Assembly: GCA_041748615.1 (NCBI GenBank)
Contig: JBGTCY010000145.1
Coordinates: 1-43,070 of the forward strand
Source: JBGTCY01 sp041748615
GTDB lineage: Bacteria > Bacteroidota > Bacteroidia > Chitinophagales > CAIOSU01
DNA length: 43,070 nt
Reading direction: 5' to 3'
Position numbers and translations under genes: made by a program. Each line of letters opens with the position of its first letter. The stretch's first letter is position 1. Positions 14,504 to 22,532 of this stretch are shown here, piece by piece. Under the pieces are notes generated by a model. It searched no databases. It was not told where the DNA came from and was given only the letters and a program-made list of their open reading frames with translations.

Positions 14504-16048
14504 TCAAGGCGCCAATCGCCCGTACATTCTCGGAAACGGAATGGTTTCGCGGACATGATGCAAACCACAGGTATAGGCGACAAAGCGCTCTAATCCCAAA
14601 CCGAAACCGGCATGAGGCACGCTGCCGTATTTGCGCAGGTCTAAGTACCATTCAAAGGATTTCATCGGCAGTTGGTGGGTATTGATTTGAGAAATCAAAA
14701 AATCCAAATTCGTTTCGCGCTCGCCACCGCCCACAATTTCCCCGAACCCTTCCGGGGCAAGCACATCCACTCCTTTGGCGAATTTGCCGGTGTCATCGCG
14801 CTTCATGTAAAACGCTTTGATTTCATAGGGCCAGTTATAAACCATCACGGGTGTTTCAAAAAGTCGCGTCAGCGCGGTTTCGTCAGAGCCGCCAAAGTCA
14901 TTGCCGTATTCAAAGTTTTTCGCGGAGGTAATCCACTGAGGAATGTTGACGGATTTTTCTTCCATGTCGTGAATGGCGGCTTTCAGTTTCGCAATCGCGT
15001 TGATGTTGAAATTCACTTCTCCTTTTTTCAAAGTGCCGCTGTTGACTTTCGCTTCGCGCTCTTCCACTTCTTTTTTCGAATCGTCAATTTTTTCATGCAA
15101 TTCTTTTAAATCATTTTCCAGCACATCAATGGTATTCATTCCGTTCACCGCCTTCTCGCCTTTCAGGATTTGCACCGCTTCATCATAAGTCAGTCGCGGA
15201 AATGGCGCATCAGCTTTTTCCAATTTTGAAATGTCGCGCTCCACCATGCCGAGTTCGCTCTTGCAGTTTTCTATGACCTCGCGGATAAGAAAGCGCAGCA
15301 ACTCTTCAATTAAATCCATGTTTTTATCATTGTCGTAAAAAGCCATTTCCGGCTCCATCATCCAAAATTCGGAAAGATGTCTGCGTGTTTTTGACTTCTC
15401 CGCGCGGAACGTGGGACCGAAAGTGTAAATCAAACCCTGCGCCAATGCCATCGCTTCGCCATAGAGCTGACCGCTTTGAGAGAGGTAAGCAGGCTGACCG
15501 TAGAAATCGGTTTCAAACAAAGTGCTGGTGCCCTCGCTCGCGTTTTCGGTGAAAATCGGGGCGTCCATCTGTATAAAGCCACGCTCCTGAAAAAACCGGT
15601 GAATGGAAAAAATGAGCCGGTTGCGCACCCGCATGATTGCCCACTGTCTGCGCGAGCGCAGCCACAGGTGGCGTTGGTCCATCAAAAATTCCACGCCATG
15701 TTCCTTCTTGGCAATCGGATATTCTTCAGCGATGTGATAGGTTTTTAGACTGGTGACATGCAGTTCGTGTCCTCCTTCCTGACGATCATCCTTCACTATC
15801 TTCCCTTTCAGCGCCACCGAACTTTCTAATGTCAGTTTTTCAGCCGCTTCAAAACTTTCGGCTGGCACCAACTCCTGCGAAATCACGCATTGTAAAAAAC
15901 CGGTGCCGTCACGCAAGACCAAAAACACGATGCCTTTGCCGGTACGTTTGTTCGCCACCCAACCTTCGAGCATTACATCTTGTCCGGCTTGTTCCTGTAT
16001 TTTATGGATGTAGGTTTTCACTAATAAAATTTGTTTTTTGAATGGCAA
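14504..16048 (-). CDS. asnS: Asparaginyl-tRNA synthetase
   Basis: Class IIb aminoacyl-tRNA synthetase charging tRNA-Asn. The N-terminal OB-fold (residues 10-110) includes VMLEGWVANKRTGKGIVFL. Motif 2 is TFRAEKSKTRRHLSEFWMM (around 216-233), characteristic of AsnRS rather than AspRS, and motif 3 is GFGLGLERFVAYTCG near the C-terminus. At 514 residues it is longer than the 466 of E. coli because of a coiled-coil insertion at about 305-372 (NDLKELHEKIDDSKKEVEER and following). The first ATG is used; a GTG nine codons in is an alternative. It is monocistronic. Confidence 0.96.
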   Translation of the reverse strand: MPFKKQILLVKTYIHKIQEQAGQDVMLEGWVANKRTGKGIVFLVLRDGTGFLQCVISQELVPAESFEAAEKLTLESSVALKGKIVKDDRQEGGHELHVTSLKTYHIAEEYPIAKKEHGVEFLMDQRHLWLRSRRQWAIMRVRNRLIFSIHRFFQERGFIQMDAPIFTENASEGTSTLFETDFYGQPAYLSQSGQLYGEAMALAQGLIYTFGPTFRAEKSKTRRHLSEFWMMEPEMAFYDNDKNMDLIEELLRFLIREVIENCKSELGMVERDISKLEKADAPFPRLTYDEAVQILKGEKAVNGMNTIDVLENDLKELHEKIDDSKKEVEEREAKVNSGTLKKGEVNFNINAIAKLKAAIHDMEEKSVNIPQWITSAKNFEYGNDFGGSDETALTRLFETPVMVYNWPYEIKAFYMKRDDTGKFAKGVDVLAPEGFGEIVGGGERETNLDFLISQINTHQLPMKSFEWYLDLRKYGSVPHAGFGLGLERFVAYTCGLHHVRETIPFPRMYGRLAP

Positions 16049-16204
16049 AGAAAGTAAAAAAAGATGGTTGGAGCATTCAAGCTACGAATCTATTGAATAT
16101 CATTAAGCTGTAAATTTGGACAGACCAATTTTCGTGAAGAGGAATGGTGACAATAGTTCATTTTTCATGTTTTATTTATGAATAATTTGAAGTCTGCATG
16201 AACA

Positions 16205-16228
16205 GATTTTAGACTTTAGATTTTAGAC
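16205..16228. repeat. Heptad array (TTTAGAC type)
   Basis: GATTTTA, GACTTTA, GATTTTA, GAC in exact 7-bp phase. It lies in the divergent region between asnS and the small ORF at 16320, close in sequence to the array at 12602-12629. Confidence 0.75.
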
Positions 16229-16319
16229 GCATTGAAAAAGTTATTTTGGAAACGTGCCTCAGCCCAGGATTTAAGCGACATTTACATTTGAACAGAGTAA
16301 AAAAGTCAGCATTCGATAA

Positions 16320-16526
16320 ATGACCAGACAATCACAAAAAGGGTTTTCTTATTATTTGGAAGATGAAAAGTTAATTGCTTACAGCAAGCTTTCAGCAAAA
16401 GAAAAACTACTTTGGCTGGAAGAAATCAACAAGTTTATCCGGCTCACGGAAACGAAAGCATCTGCCAAAGCAAGAAAATTATTTGAAGACAAGTCCTTTA
16501 AGAATTCGGGTTATCCAAACGAATGA
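16320..16526 (+). CDS. Small hypothetical protein, antitoxin-like
   Basis: The 68-residue product contains YSKLSAKEKLLWLEEINKFI followed by a basic tail. The S-x2-EKL-x-WLEE-x-N-K-F-I pattern recalls small proteins commonly encoded directly upstream of AbiEii-type nucleotidyltransferase toxins, where they serve as the partner gene. Here no nucleotidyltransferase follows: the next 190 bp has no supported gene and then rpoN begins. It may be an orphan antitoxin or the remains of a lost module. The ATG at 16320 fits; the sequence around it is more AT-rich than rpoN. Functional assignment is an inference from pattern memory only. Confidence 0.5.
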   Translation: MTRQSQKGFSYYLEDEKLIAYSKLSAKEKLLWLEEINKFIRLTETKASAKARKLFEDKSFKNSGYPNE

Positions 16527-16680
16527 AATTTCATTTTTCCGGGAAGTTTTTTATTCATCAACACTAATAACATTTATAGGATTGTATCTTTTGAAGAAGT
16601 CAATACATAGTCTTTAAAATTGACGTTTTATTTTAAAGAACCCTCTGATTTTTTTCAAAAGGAAACGCTGAATTAATTCA

Positions 16681-16688
16681 TAAATTTG
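16681..16688 (+). promoter_or_regulatory. Candidate -7 element for rpoN
   Basis: TAAATTTG matches TAnnTTTG exactly, 28 bp before the rpoN start. No TTG stands at the expected distance, so the call is weak. Confidence 0.35.
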
Positions 16689-16715
16689 GCTGCAACGATT
16701 ACAGAATAAAGCGCA

Positions 16716-18182
16716 ATGTTAAAACAAGGATTATCACAGAAGCTGCTGCAAAAACTATCTCCGCAGCAAATACAACTGATGAAGTTGTTGCAGGTGCCGA
16801 CCGCGCAGTTGGAACAACGTATCAAAGAGGAACTTGAAATCAATCCGGCACTGGAAGAAGGTGCAACGGCAGAAACCGATGACAAGGAAACGCCTGTTGA
16901 CGAAATTCCCGCCACCGAGGAGAAAGAGCCTGAAACTTCGCAGGAAGACGACCTCGACCTCAGCGATTATTACAGCGAGGATGAAATTGCCGACTACAAA
17001 TTGCAGAGCAACAACTATCCCGACCCTGAAGAAGAACGCACCATCCCGATTCCGGTGGAACATTCTTTTCATGAATACCTGCTTGACCAGGTGGGGATGC
17101 TCGATTTAGACGATACACAGGAAAAAATAGCGGAGCAACTCATCGGCAGCGTTGACGATGACGGTTATCTGCGCAGGGAGTTGGATTCCATTGCCGATGA
17201 CCTCGCGTTTTCACAAAATGTAGAATGTACGGTGGAAGAAATTCAGACGGTGCTGAAAAAAATTCAGGAGTTCGACCCGCCCGGCACTGCCGCCCGCGAT
17301 TTGCAGGAATGCCTGATGCTGCAACTGCGCAAGTTGGACGCGCAAGATGAAAAAGTAAAACGCGCCATTGAAATCATAGAAAAGCATTTTGAGCATTTTA
17401 CCAAAAAACATTATGACCGTTTGCAAAAAACGCTCGACATCAGCGAAGAGCAATTGAAAGAAGCATTGGATATTATTCTGCATCTCAATCCCAAGCCCGG
17501 CAGCGGCTACAGCGCCAGTCCCAAATCAGACCAATATATTACCCCCGACTTTTTTGTCACCAACAGTAATGGTGAACTCCATCTGCAACTCAACTCGCGC
17601 AACGCGCCCGAACTGCGAGTGAGCCGCGAATTCAAAGACATGATGCGCGACTATGACAAGTCGAAATCCAAAACGAGAGAACAGAAAGAAGCCGTGATGT
17701 TCATCAAACAGAAAATAGATTCCGCCAAATGGTTCATTGACGCAATTAAACAACGACAACATACTTTGCTGAGCACCATGCAAACCCTGTTGGAATACCA
17801 GCATGAATTTTTCATGACGGGCGATGAAACAAAATTGCGTCCGATGATTCTGAAAGACATCGCAGAGCGCACAGGATTAGATATCTCCACCGTGTCGCGT
17901 GTCGCAAACAGTAAATATGTACAGACGGAGTTTGGCGTTTATTTGCTGAAACATTTTTTTTCAGAATCGTTGCAGACCGATTCGGGCGAAGAAGTTTCAA
18001 CACGTGAGGTAAAAAAAATCCTATCGGACATCATTTCCCTTGAGAATAAGAAAAAGCCCCACTCCGACCAAAAGCTCACGAAGATGCTGAATGAAAAAGG
18101 CTACAATATCGCCAGGCGAACAGTCGCCAAATATCGCGAGCAGTTGGATATTCCCGTGGCGCGACTTCGAAAAGAATTGTAA
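16716..18182 (+). CDS. rpoN: RNA polymerase sigma-54 factor
   Basis: Sigma-54 recruits RNA polymerase to -24/-12 promoters that need AAA+ activators. The 488-residue protein shows region I with LSQKLLQKLSPQQIQLMKLLQ and ELEINPALEE (activator-responsive segment), an acidic region II (residues 50-105), the core-binding domain with DDDGYLRREL and FDPPGTAARDLQECL, the helix-turn-helix DISTVSRVANSKYVQTEFG and the diagnostic RpoN box ARRTVAKYRE (466-475) that reads the -24 element. Its stop overlaps the next start as TAATG. No enhancer-binding activator is encoded in this window. Confidence 0.97.
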   Translation: MLKQGLSQKLLQKLSPQQIQLMKLLQVPTAQLEQRIKEELEINPALEEGATAETDDKETPVDEIPATEEKEPETSQEDDLDLSDYYSEDEIADYKLQSNNYPDPEEERTIPIPVEHSFHEYLLDQVGMLDLDDTQEKIAEQLIGSVDDDGYLRRELDSIADDLAFSQNVECTVEEIQTVLKKIQEFDPPGTAARDLQECLMLQLRKLDAQDEKVKRAIEIIEKHFEHFTKKHYDRLQKTLDISEEQLKEALDIILHLNPKPGSGYSASPKSDQYITPDFFVTNSNGELHLQLNSRNAPELRVSREFKDMMRDYDKSKSKTREQKEAVMFIKQKIDSAKWFIDAIKQRQHTLLSTMQTLLEYQHEFFMTGDETKLRPMILKDIAERTGLDISTVSRVANSKYVQTEFGVYLLKHFFSESLQTDSGEEVSTREVKKILSDIISLENKKKPHSDQKLTKMLNEKGYNIARRTVAKYREQLDIPVARLRKEL

Positions 18183-18793
18183 TGCTTAAAAAAATAGCGC
18201 TTCTCATCTCAGTGGTTTTTCATCCGCTTTTTCTGCCGACCTACGCACTGGCGCTCATCAATTGGCTCACGCCTTATCAATTAGCGGGGTTAGACCCTGA
18301 TGCGAAATTAAAAATCTTCATCGCGGTTATCATCAACACCATCATTTTTCCGGTGCTCATCATTTTCATCATGAGCCGGCTGAAGATGCTGAAAAATATT
18401 TTCATCCGCGACCGCGAAGAACGCATCATTCCCTATGTCGCCATTAGTCTGTTGTATTTCTGGATATTTATGGTCATCCGCAGCCTGGCAATCAGCGAAT
18501 TTATCACTGCCATGTTCCTGGGCGCGAGCCTTTCTGTGTTTGCGAGTTTTTTCTTCAATCTTTTTTTTAAAATCAGCATCCACACGGTTGGCGCGGGTGT
18601 CATGTGCATGCTTGCGCTGCAAATGGCTTTGATTGCGGCCTATAATCTTGAGCTTTCCCTAATCATTATTGTCCTCGTGGCAGGATTGATTGGCTCAGCC
18701 CGATTATACCTTAGCGCACACCGCCCTTTTGAAATTTTCTTTGGTTACGCAATCGGTGCGCTGAGCATGGGTGTAGCGATGGCGATGGTTTGA
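18182..18793 (+). CDS. PAP2-like integral membrane protein with degenerate active site
   Basis: A 203-residue protein with about six transmembrane helices. The C-terminal half has an R174-x5-H180-x3-E184 pattern (ARLYLSAHRPFE) matching motif C3 of PAP2 phosphatases (SR-x5-H-x3-D) except for Asp to Glu, and SIHTVG at 132-137 sits where motif C2 (PSGH) would be. The N-terminal C1 motif is not obvious. It therefore looks like a PAP2-fold protein, catalytic status unclear. It is translationally coupled to rpoN (TAATG overlap). Confidence 0.6.
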   Translation: MLKKIALLISVVFHPLFLPTYALALINWLTPYQLAGLDPDAKLKIFIAVIINTIIFPVLIIFIMSRLKMLKNIFIRDREERIIPYVAISLLYFWIFMVIRSLAISEFITAMFLGASLSVFASFFFNLFFKISIHTVGAGVMCMLALQMALIAAYNLELSLIIIVLVAGLIGSARLYLSAHRPFEIFFGYAIGALSMGVAMAMV

Positions 18794-18951
18794 GGGGAAA
18801 TGAATAGGGATATATGATGGAGTTATGGAAACATTGATATGGAAAAGAGCGGGGAACTCAATGAATTTTTATACTTTTAATCCCGGGAAAATTGAGCCGA
18901 ATATATTTTTTATAATGAAAGTAGATTAAAACATCAACTCATCAACACACC

Positions 18952-19731
18952 ATGTACAAAACCATCATTTTAGAAGTAAAAGATAAAAAAGCAACGATTA
19001 CGCTGAATCGTCCTGATGTTTTCAACGCGTTCAACACAGAGATGAGTTTTGAATTACAAGCCGCTTTTAAAGAAATTGCAAAAAATAAAGATGTGCGTGT
19101 TGTTATTCTCACGGGAACCGGCAAGGCATTTTGTTCCGGGCAGGATTTAAAAGAGATAAAAGATATTGAAAACCGCAGTTTATCGGAATCCATCCATCTG
19201 CGTTACAATCCGCTCATCAAAGCGATGCGTAATTTGCCGAAACCGATAATCTGCAAGCTCAACGGAATCGCGGCAGGTGCCGGTTGTTCATTCGCGCTTG
19301 CCTGCGATTTGATTGTGGCTGCCGAAAACGCGACATTGCTCGAGGCGTTTGTCAATATCGGATTAGTGCCTGATTCAGGATCGTCCTATTTTCTGCCGAG
19401 ATTAGTTGGCGCAGCCCGCGCATTTGAGCTGGCAACTTTGGGCAGAAAAATTTCCGCACAGGAAGCATTGCAATGGGGCATGGTAAATCAGGTGGTTCCC
19501 TCCGGTGAATTGGACAAAGCTGTGGAGGAGTTAGCCAGCTACTATGCGAATGCTCCCACCAAAGCTATCGGCATGATTAAAAAAATGTTGAACAAATCAT
19601 TCCACTCGGATTTGAATACCATGCTTGAAGAAGAAGCCTACTACCAGGAAATTGCAGGCTTTTCCAAAGATTATAAAGAAGGGGTGCTGGCTTTTGTTGA
19701 AAAAAGGAAAGCGGAATTTAAAGGAGAATAA
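18952..19731 (+). CDS. Enoyl-CoA hydratase/isomerase, PaaG-like
   Basis: Crotonase-fold protein of 259 residues. Oxyanion-hole segments are GTGKAFCSGQDL (55-66) and NGIAAGAGCSFALACD (104-119). NIGLVPDSGSSYFLPRLVGA (135-154) places Asp141 where PaaG has its catalytic aspartate, and the crotonase glutamates are missing, as in PaaG, which isomerises the ring-epoxide of phenylacetyl-CoA. No other phenylacetate genes are nearby, so a general fatty-acid role remains possible. It is followed by a terminator-like hairpin at 19827-19856. Confidence 0.85.
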   Translation: MYKTIILEVKDKKATITLNRPDVFNAFNTEMSFELQAAFKEIAKNKDVRVVILTGTGKAFCSGQDLKEIKDIENRSLSESIHLRYNPLIKAMRNLPKPIICKLNGIAAGAGCSFALACDLIVAAENATLLEAFVNIGLVPDSGSSYFLPRLVGAARAFELATLGRKISAQEALQWGMVNQVVPSGELDKAVEELASYYANAPTKAIGMIKKMLNKSFHSDLNTMLEEEAYYQEIAGFSKDYKEGVLAFVEKRKAEFKGE

Positions 19732-19809
19732 GTCTTTTGCAACAGTCGAAAATAAAAGATTCATTCAACAAAAAATTTGTAAAAAAAGAAAAGATTGTGT
19801 AACATTGTG

Positions 19810-19856
19810 TCCGATTCCTATCGGATATTTCCTTTTTCACTTCGGGAAATTTTTTA
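19810..19856 (+). terminator. Tandem hairpins with U-tract after the enoyl-CoA hydratase gene
   Basis: A 6-bp stem TCCGAT / ATCGGA (19810-19825) is followed at once by ATTTCC / GGAAAT (19827-19850) and a run of Ts. The second hairpin plus T-run fits a rho-independent terminator between the hydratase gene and rho, about 80 bp after the stop codon. Confidence 0.55.
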
Positions 19857-19964
19857 ATTCTAAACAGAATTTACAACCATACTTCAATATAAAAGCTGAA
19901 ACCTCTGCACATTCAGATTAATTTACTTTCCATTTTGATATATTAAAATTCAAATCCCCCATTT

Positions 19965-21512
19965 ATGTATGACATTTTGCAGTTGAACGACATGCTCGTT
20001 CCTGAGCTAAAGGAGATTGCTGAGCAACTCAAAATTGAAAATTTCAAAACCTTAGACAAGCAAGACCTGATTTACAAAATTCTTGACCATCAGGCGCTGA
20101 GTCCCGAAACCGGCAGCGAACCGGCAGCCAAAACCCGTTCGCCAAGAAGTCCGCGTAAAAGAACTCCTGTTCAGGAAGCCCCTGAATCACTGGAACTGGA
20201 AGCGCAGGCTGATTTACCGGATTTGGAATCGGTTGAAATTTCGGAAGAACCGAAGTTTAACAACGAATCCACTTCCTCCTTTAATGAGGAGGGACCTTCT
20301 TCAGAAGGCTCGGATAAGGAATCTCTGCAGCAAGATGATTTTGTGCCGGACAGAAAAATTGCGGCACGCAGGCGTGACAGCGGTTTTAATGTGGAATTTG
20401 ACGGAGTGATTGTCGGTCAGGGTGTGCTTGAAATGATGCCCGATGGGTACGGCTTTTTGCGCTCCTCCGATTATAATTATCTCAGCTCGCCCGATGATAT
20501 TTATGTTTCCCCTTCACAGATAAAGCTTTTGGGATTAAAAACCGGTGACACTGTGCGCGGCACTATCCGTCCGCCCAAGGAAGGTGAAAAATATTTTGCC
20601 CTGCTGAAAGTGGATACCATCAACAATCTGGGTCCTGAAGAAATCAGGGACAGGGTGCCTTTTGATTATCTGACTCCCCTTTTTCCGAATGAAAAATTCA
20701 CCCTGTTCACAGACGGGGATAATTATTCAACCCGGCTGATTGACCTTTTTACGCCAATCGGAAAAGGACAGCGTGGATTGATTGTGGCACAACCTAAAAC
20801 GGGTAAAACGGTGTTGCTGAAAAATGTCGCGAACGCCATTGCGCAAAACCACCCGGAAGTTTATTTAATCATACTGCTGGTGGATGAACGTCCGGAAGAA
20901 GTCACCGACATGGAGCGCAGTGTGAAAGCGGAAGTGATTGCTTCCACATTTGATGAGCCGGCTGAAAAACATGTGAAAGTATCATCTATCGCCTTGCAGA
21001 AAGCAAAACGCTTAGTGGAATGCGGACATGATGTTGTGATTTTATTGGATTCCATCACCCGCCTGGCGCGTGCGCACAACACGGTAGCGCCAGCATCCGG
21101 CAAAGTACTTTCCGGTGGTGTGGAAGCCAACGCGCTGCACAAACCCAAGCAGTTTTTTGGTTCTGCCCGCAAAATAGAAAATGGCGGCTCGCTCACCATT
21201 CTCGCCACCGCGTTGATTGAAACCGGTTCGAAGATGGACGAGGTGATTTTTGAAGAATTCAAAGGCACCGGCAACATGGAATTGCAATTAGACAGGAAAT
21301 TGTCGAACAGACGCATTTACCCTGCCATTGACGTCACCACCTCCAGCACCAGAAGGGAAGACCTGCTTTTAGACAAGGAAACCCTGCAACGCATGTGGAT
21401 TCTGCGCAACCACCTTGCCGACATGACCACCGAAGAGGCGATGAATTTCATGTTGGAAAATATGAAAGGCACCAAATCCAACGAAGAGTTTTTAATATCA
21501 ATGAAAGGATAA
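19965..21512 (+). CDS. rho: Transcription termination factor Rho
   Basis: Hexameric RNA helicase that terminates transcription. Order of parts: Rho_N helical domain (residues 1-45, ELKEIAEQLKIENFKTLDKQD); an acidic, Ser/Glu-rich linker (about 45-125) that is longer than in E. coli Rho; a cold-shock-type RNA-binding domain (GVLEMMPDGYGFLRS); and the ATPase with Walker A AQPKTGKT (about 278-285), the VDERPEEVTDMERSV segment, Walker B DVVILLDSITRLAR, the Q-loop SGGVEANAL and the R-loop GTGNMELQLDR. At 515 residues it is larger than the 419-residue E. coli protein because of the linker. Confidence 0.98.
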   Translation: MYDILQLNDMLVPELKEIAEQLKIENFKTLDKQDLIYKILDHQALSPETGSEPAAKTRSPRSPRKRTPVQEAPESLELEAQADLPDLESVEISEEPKFNNESTSSFNEEGPSSEGSDKESLQQDDFVPDRKIAARRRDSGFNVEFDGVIVGQGVLEMMPDGYGFLRSSDYNYLSSPDDIYVSPSQIKLLGLKTGDTVRGTIRPPKEGEKYFALLKVDTINNLGPEEIRDRVPFDYLTPLFPNEKFTLFTDGDNYSTRLIDLFTPIGKGQRGLIVAQPKTGKTVLLKNVANAIAQNHPEVYLIILLVDERPEEVTDMERSVKAEVIASTFDEPAEKHVKVSSIALQKAKRLVECGHDVVILLDSITRLARAHNTVAPASGKVLSGGVEANALHKPKQFFGSARKIENGGSLTILATALIETGSKMDEVIFEEFKGTGNMELQLDRKLSNRRIYPAIDVTTSSTRREDLLLDKETLQRMWILRNHLADMTTEEAMNFMLENMKGTKSNEEFLISMKG

Positions 21513-21526
21513 AATATTCAAAGAGG

Positions 21527-21557
21527 TTGGCATAGTCGCACTTGCGGATTAACTTTA
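21527..21557 (+). promoter_or_regulatory. Promoter of rpmH-rnpA-yidD
   Basis: TTG (21527-21529), a 20-bp spacer, then TAACTTTA (21550-21557), one base from TAnnTTTG. It begins 15 bp after the rho stop and ends 25 bp before rpmH, suggesting independent transcription of the ribosomal-protein gene. Confidence 0.55.
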
Positions 21558-21582
21558 CGCCTCATTTTTAAAAAGCCCTGTT

Positions 21583-21738
21583 ATGAAAAGAACGTATCAA
21601 CCATCGCAAAGAAAAAGAAAGAATAAGCACGGATTTCGTAAAAAAATGAAATCAAAGGCAGGGATTGCAACCGTATCAAGGAGAAGGGCAAGGGGTAGAA
21701 AAAAACTGAGCGCTTCGGATGAGAAGCGATTGAAATAA
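21583..21738 (+). CDS. rpmH: 50S ribosomal protein L34
   Basis: A 51-residue, very basic protein beginning MKRTYQPSQRKRKNKHGFRK, followed by GIATVSRRRARGRKKLSASD; this is the complete and nearly invariant L34 pattern. L34 is a late-assembly 50S protein. It precedes rnpA and yidD as in most bacteria, although the usual neighbour dnaA is absent. The gene is small enough to be overlooked by length filters. Confidence 0.97.
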   Translation: MKRTYQPSQRKRKNKHGFRKKMKSKAGIATVSRRRARGRKKLSASDEKRLK

Positions 21739-21797
21739 GTATTTTTTTCACGCTGATTGATTGTTGTCACAACAATCGTTTAATCCTCCATTTCCGC

Positions 21798-22199
21798 TTG
21801 ACCACTTCAAATACTTTCAAACGTGAAGAGCGGCTGAAAAGCAAAAAAGTGATTGAATCGCTTTTTGAAAAAGGAAAGACCATTGACGCCCCTCCCTTAA
21901 AAATTGTTTGGTTATCCTGGCCTGAATTAGAAGATAAAAACGAAACGCTGAATTCCCCCGCGCAGGTTTCTTTTTCCGTACCCAAGCGCGCTTTTCCGAA
22001 AGCCATAGACCGCAACAGGATTAAACGCCAACTGCGGGAAGCTTACCGTTTGCGCAAATCCGTTTTGTATGGTTTTTTAAAAAATAAAAATCTTCAACTT
22101 GCATTGATGATTATTTATTCCGGAAAAAAACTTCCCGCATATTCATTGATTGAGGTAAAAATGGATGCGCTTTTTGAAAAAATGAAATCACTTGCATGA
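21798..22199 (+). CDS. rnpA: Ribonuclease P protein component
   Basis: Protein subunit of RNase P, which removes 5' leaders from pre-tRNAs. The 133-residue product shows the N-terminal NTFKREERLKSKKVIESLF and the hallmark RNR motif within AFPKAIDRNRIKRQLREAYR. There is no ATG in the right place; the best start is TTG at 21798, with homology beginning a few residues later. It overlaps yidD by ATGA. An insert EDKNETLNSPAQ before the SVPKRAF strand is slightly longer than usual. Confidence 0.94.
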   Translation: MTTSNTFKREERLKSKKVIESLFEKGKTIDAPPLKIVWLSWPELEDKNETLNSPAQVSFSVPKRAFPKAIDRNRIKRQLREAYRLRKSVLYGFLKNKNLQLALMIIYSGKKLPAYSLIEVKMDALFEKMKSLA

Positions 22200-22426
22200 A
22201 GCGCATCAAAAACATTCCTGCAAGCATCGCTATACTCCTGATTCTTTTTTACCAAAGAGTGATTTCTCCCTTTCTCATGTCTTCCTGCCGTTATTCACCC
22301 ACCTGCTCACAATACGGATTGGATGCGTTGAGGAAATATGGTTTTTTTAAAGGTGGCTGGCTGACACTGAAGAGAATCTTGTCCTGTCACCCGTGGGGTG
22401 GTCACGGGTACGACCCGGTTAAGTGA
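22196..22426 (+). CDS. yidD: Membrane protein insertion efficiency factor YidD
   Basis: A 76-residue protein assisting YidC-dependent membrane insertion. An N-terminal amphipathic/hydrophobic segment (ASIAILLILFYQRVISPFL) is followed by the three-cysteine core SSCRYSPTCSQYGLDALRKY and the tail LSCHPWGGHGYDPV, all family hallmarks. Start ATG overlaps the rnpA stop (ATGA). yidC itself does not follow; the next gene is convergent. Confidence 0.96.
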   Translation: MKRIKNIPASIAILLILFYQRVISPFLMSSCRYSPTCSQYGLDALRKYGFFKGGWLTLKRILSCHPWGGHGYDPVK

Positions 22427-22439
22427 AATTGAATAACTT

Positions 22440-22498
22440 CCATTACCCAATTTAAAATTAGAGCCTACAGAAATCTGCAAAATTTAAGTGAGTAATGG
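22440..22498. terminator. Possible bidirectional terminator between yidD and gldG
   Basis: CCATTAC at 22440-22446 pairs with GTAATGG at 22492-22498; flanking bases extend an imperfect stem around an AT-rich loop. It lies between two convergent genes. The loop is long and the stem imperfect, so confidence is low. Confidence 0.35.
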
Positions 22499-22532
22499 GT
22501 ATGGTGAAGAAAGAGAAAAGAAAAATATATTC

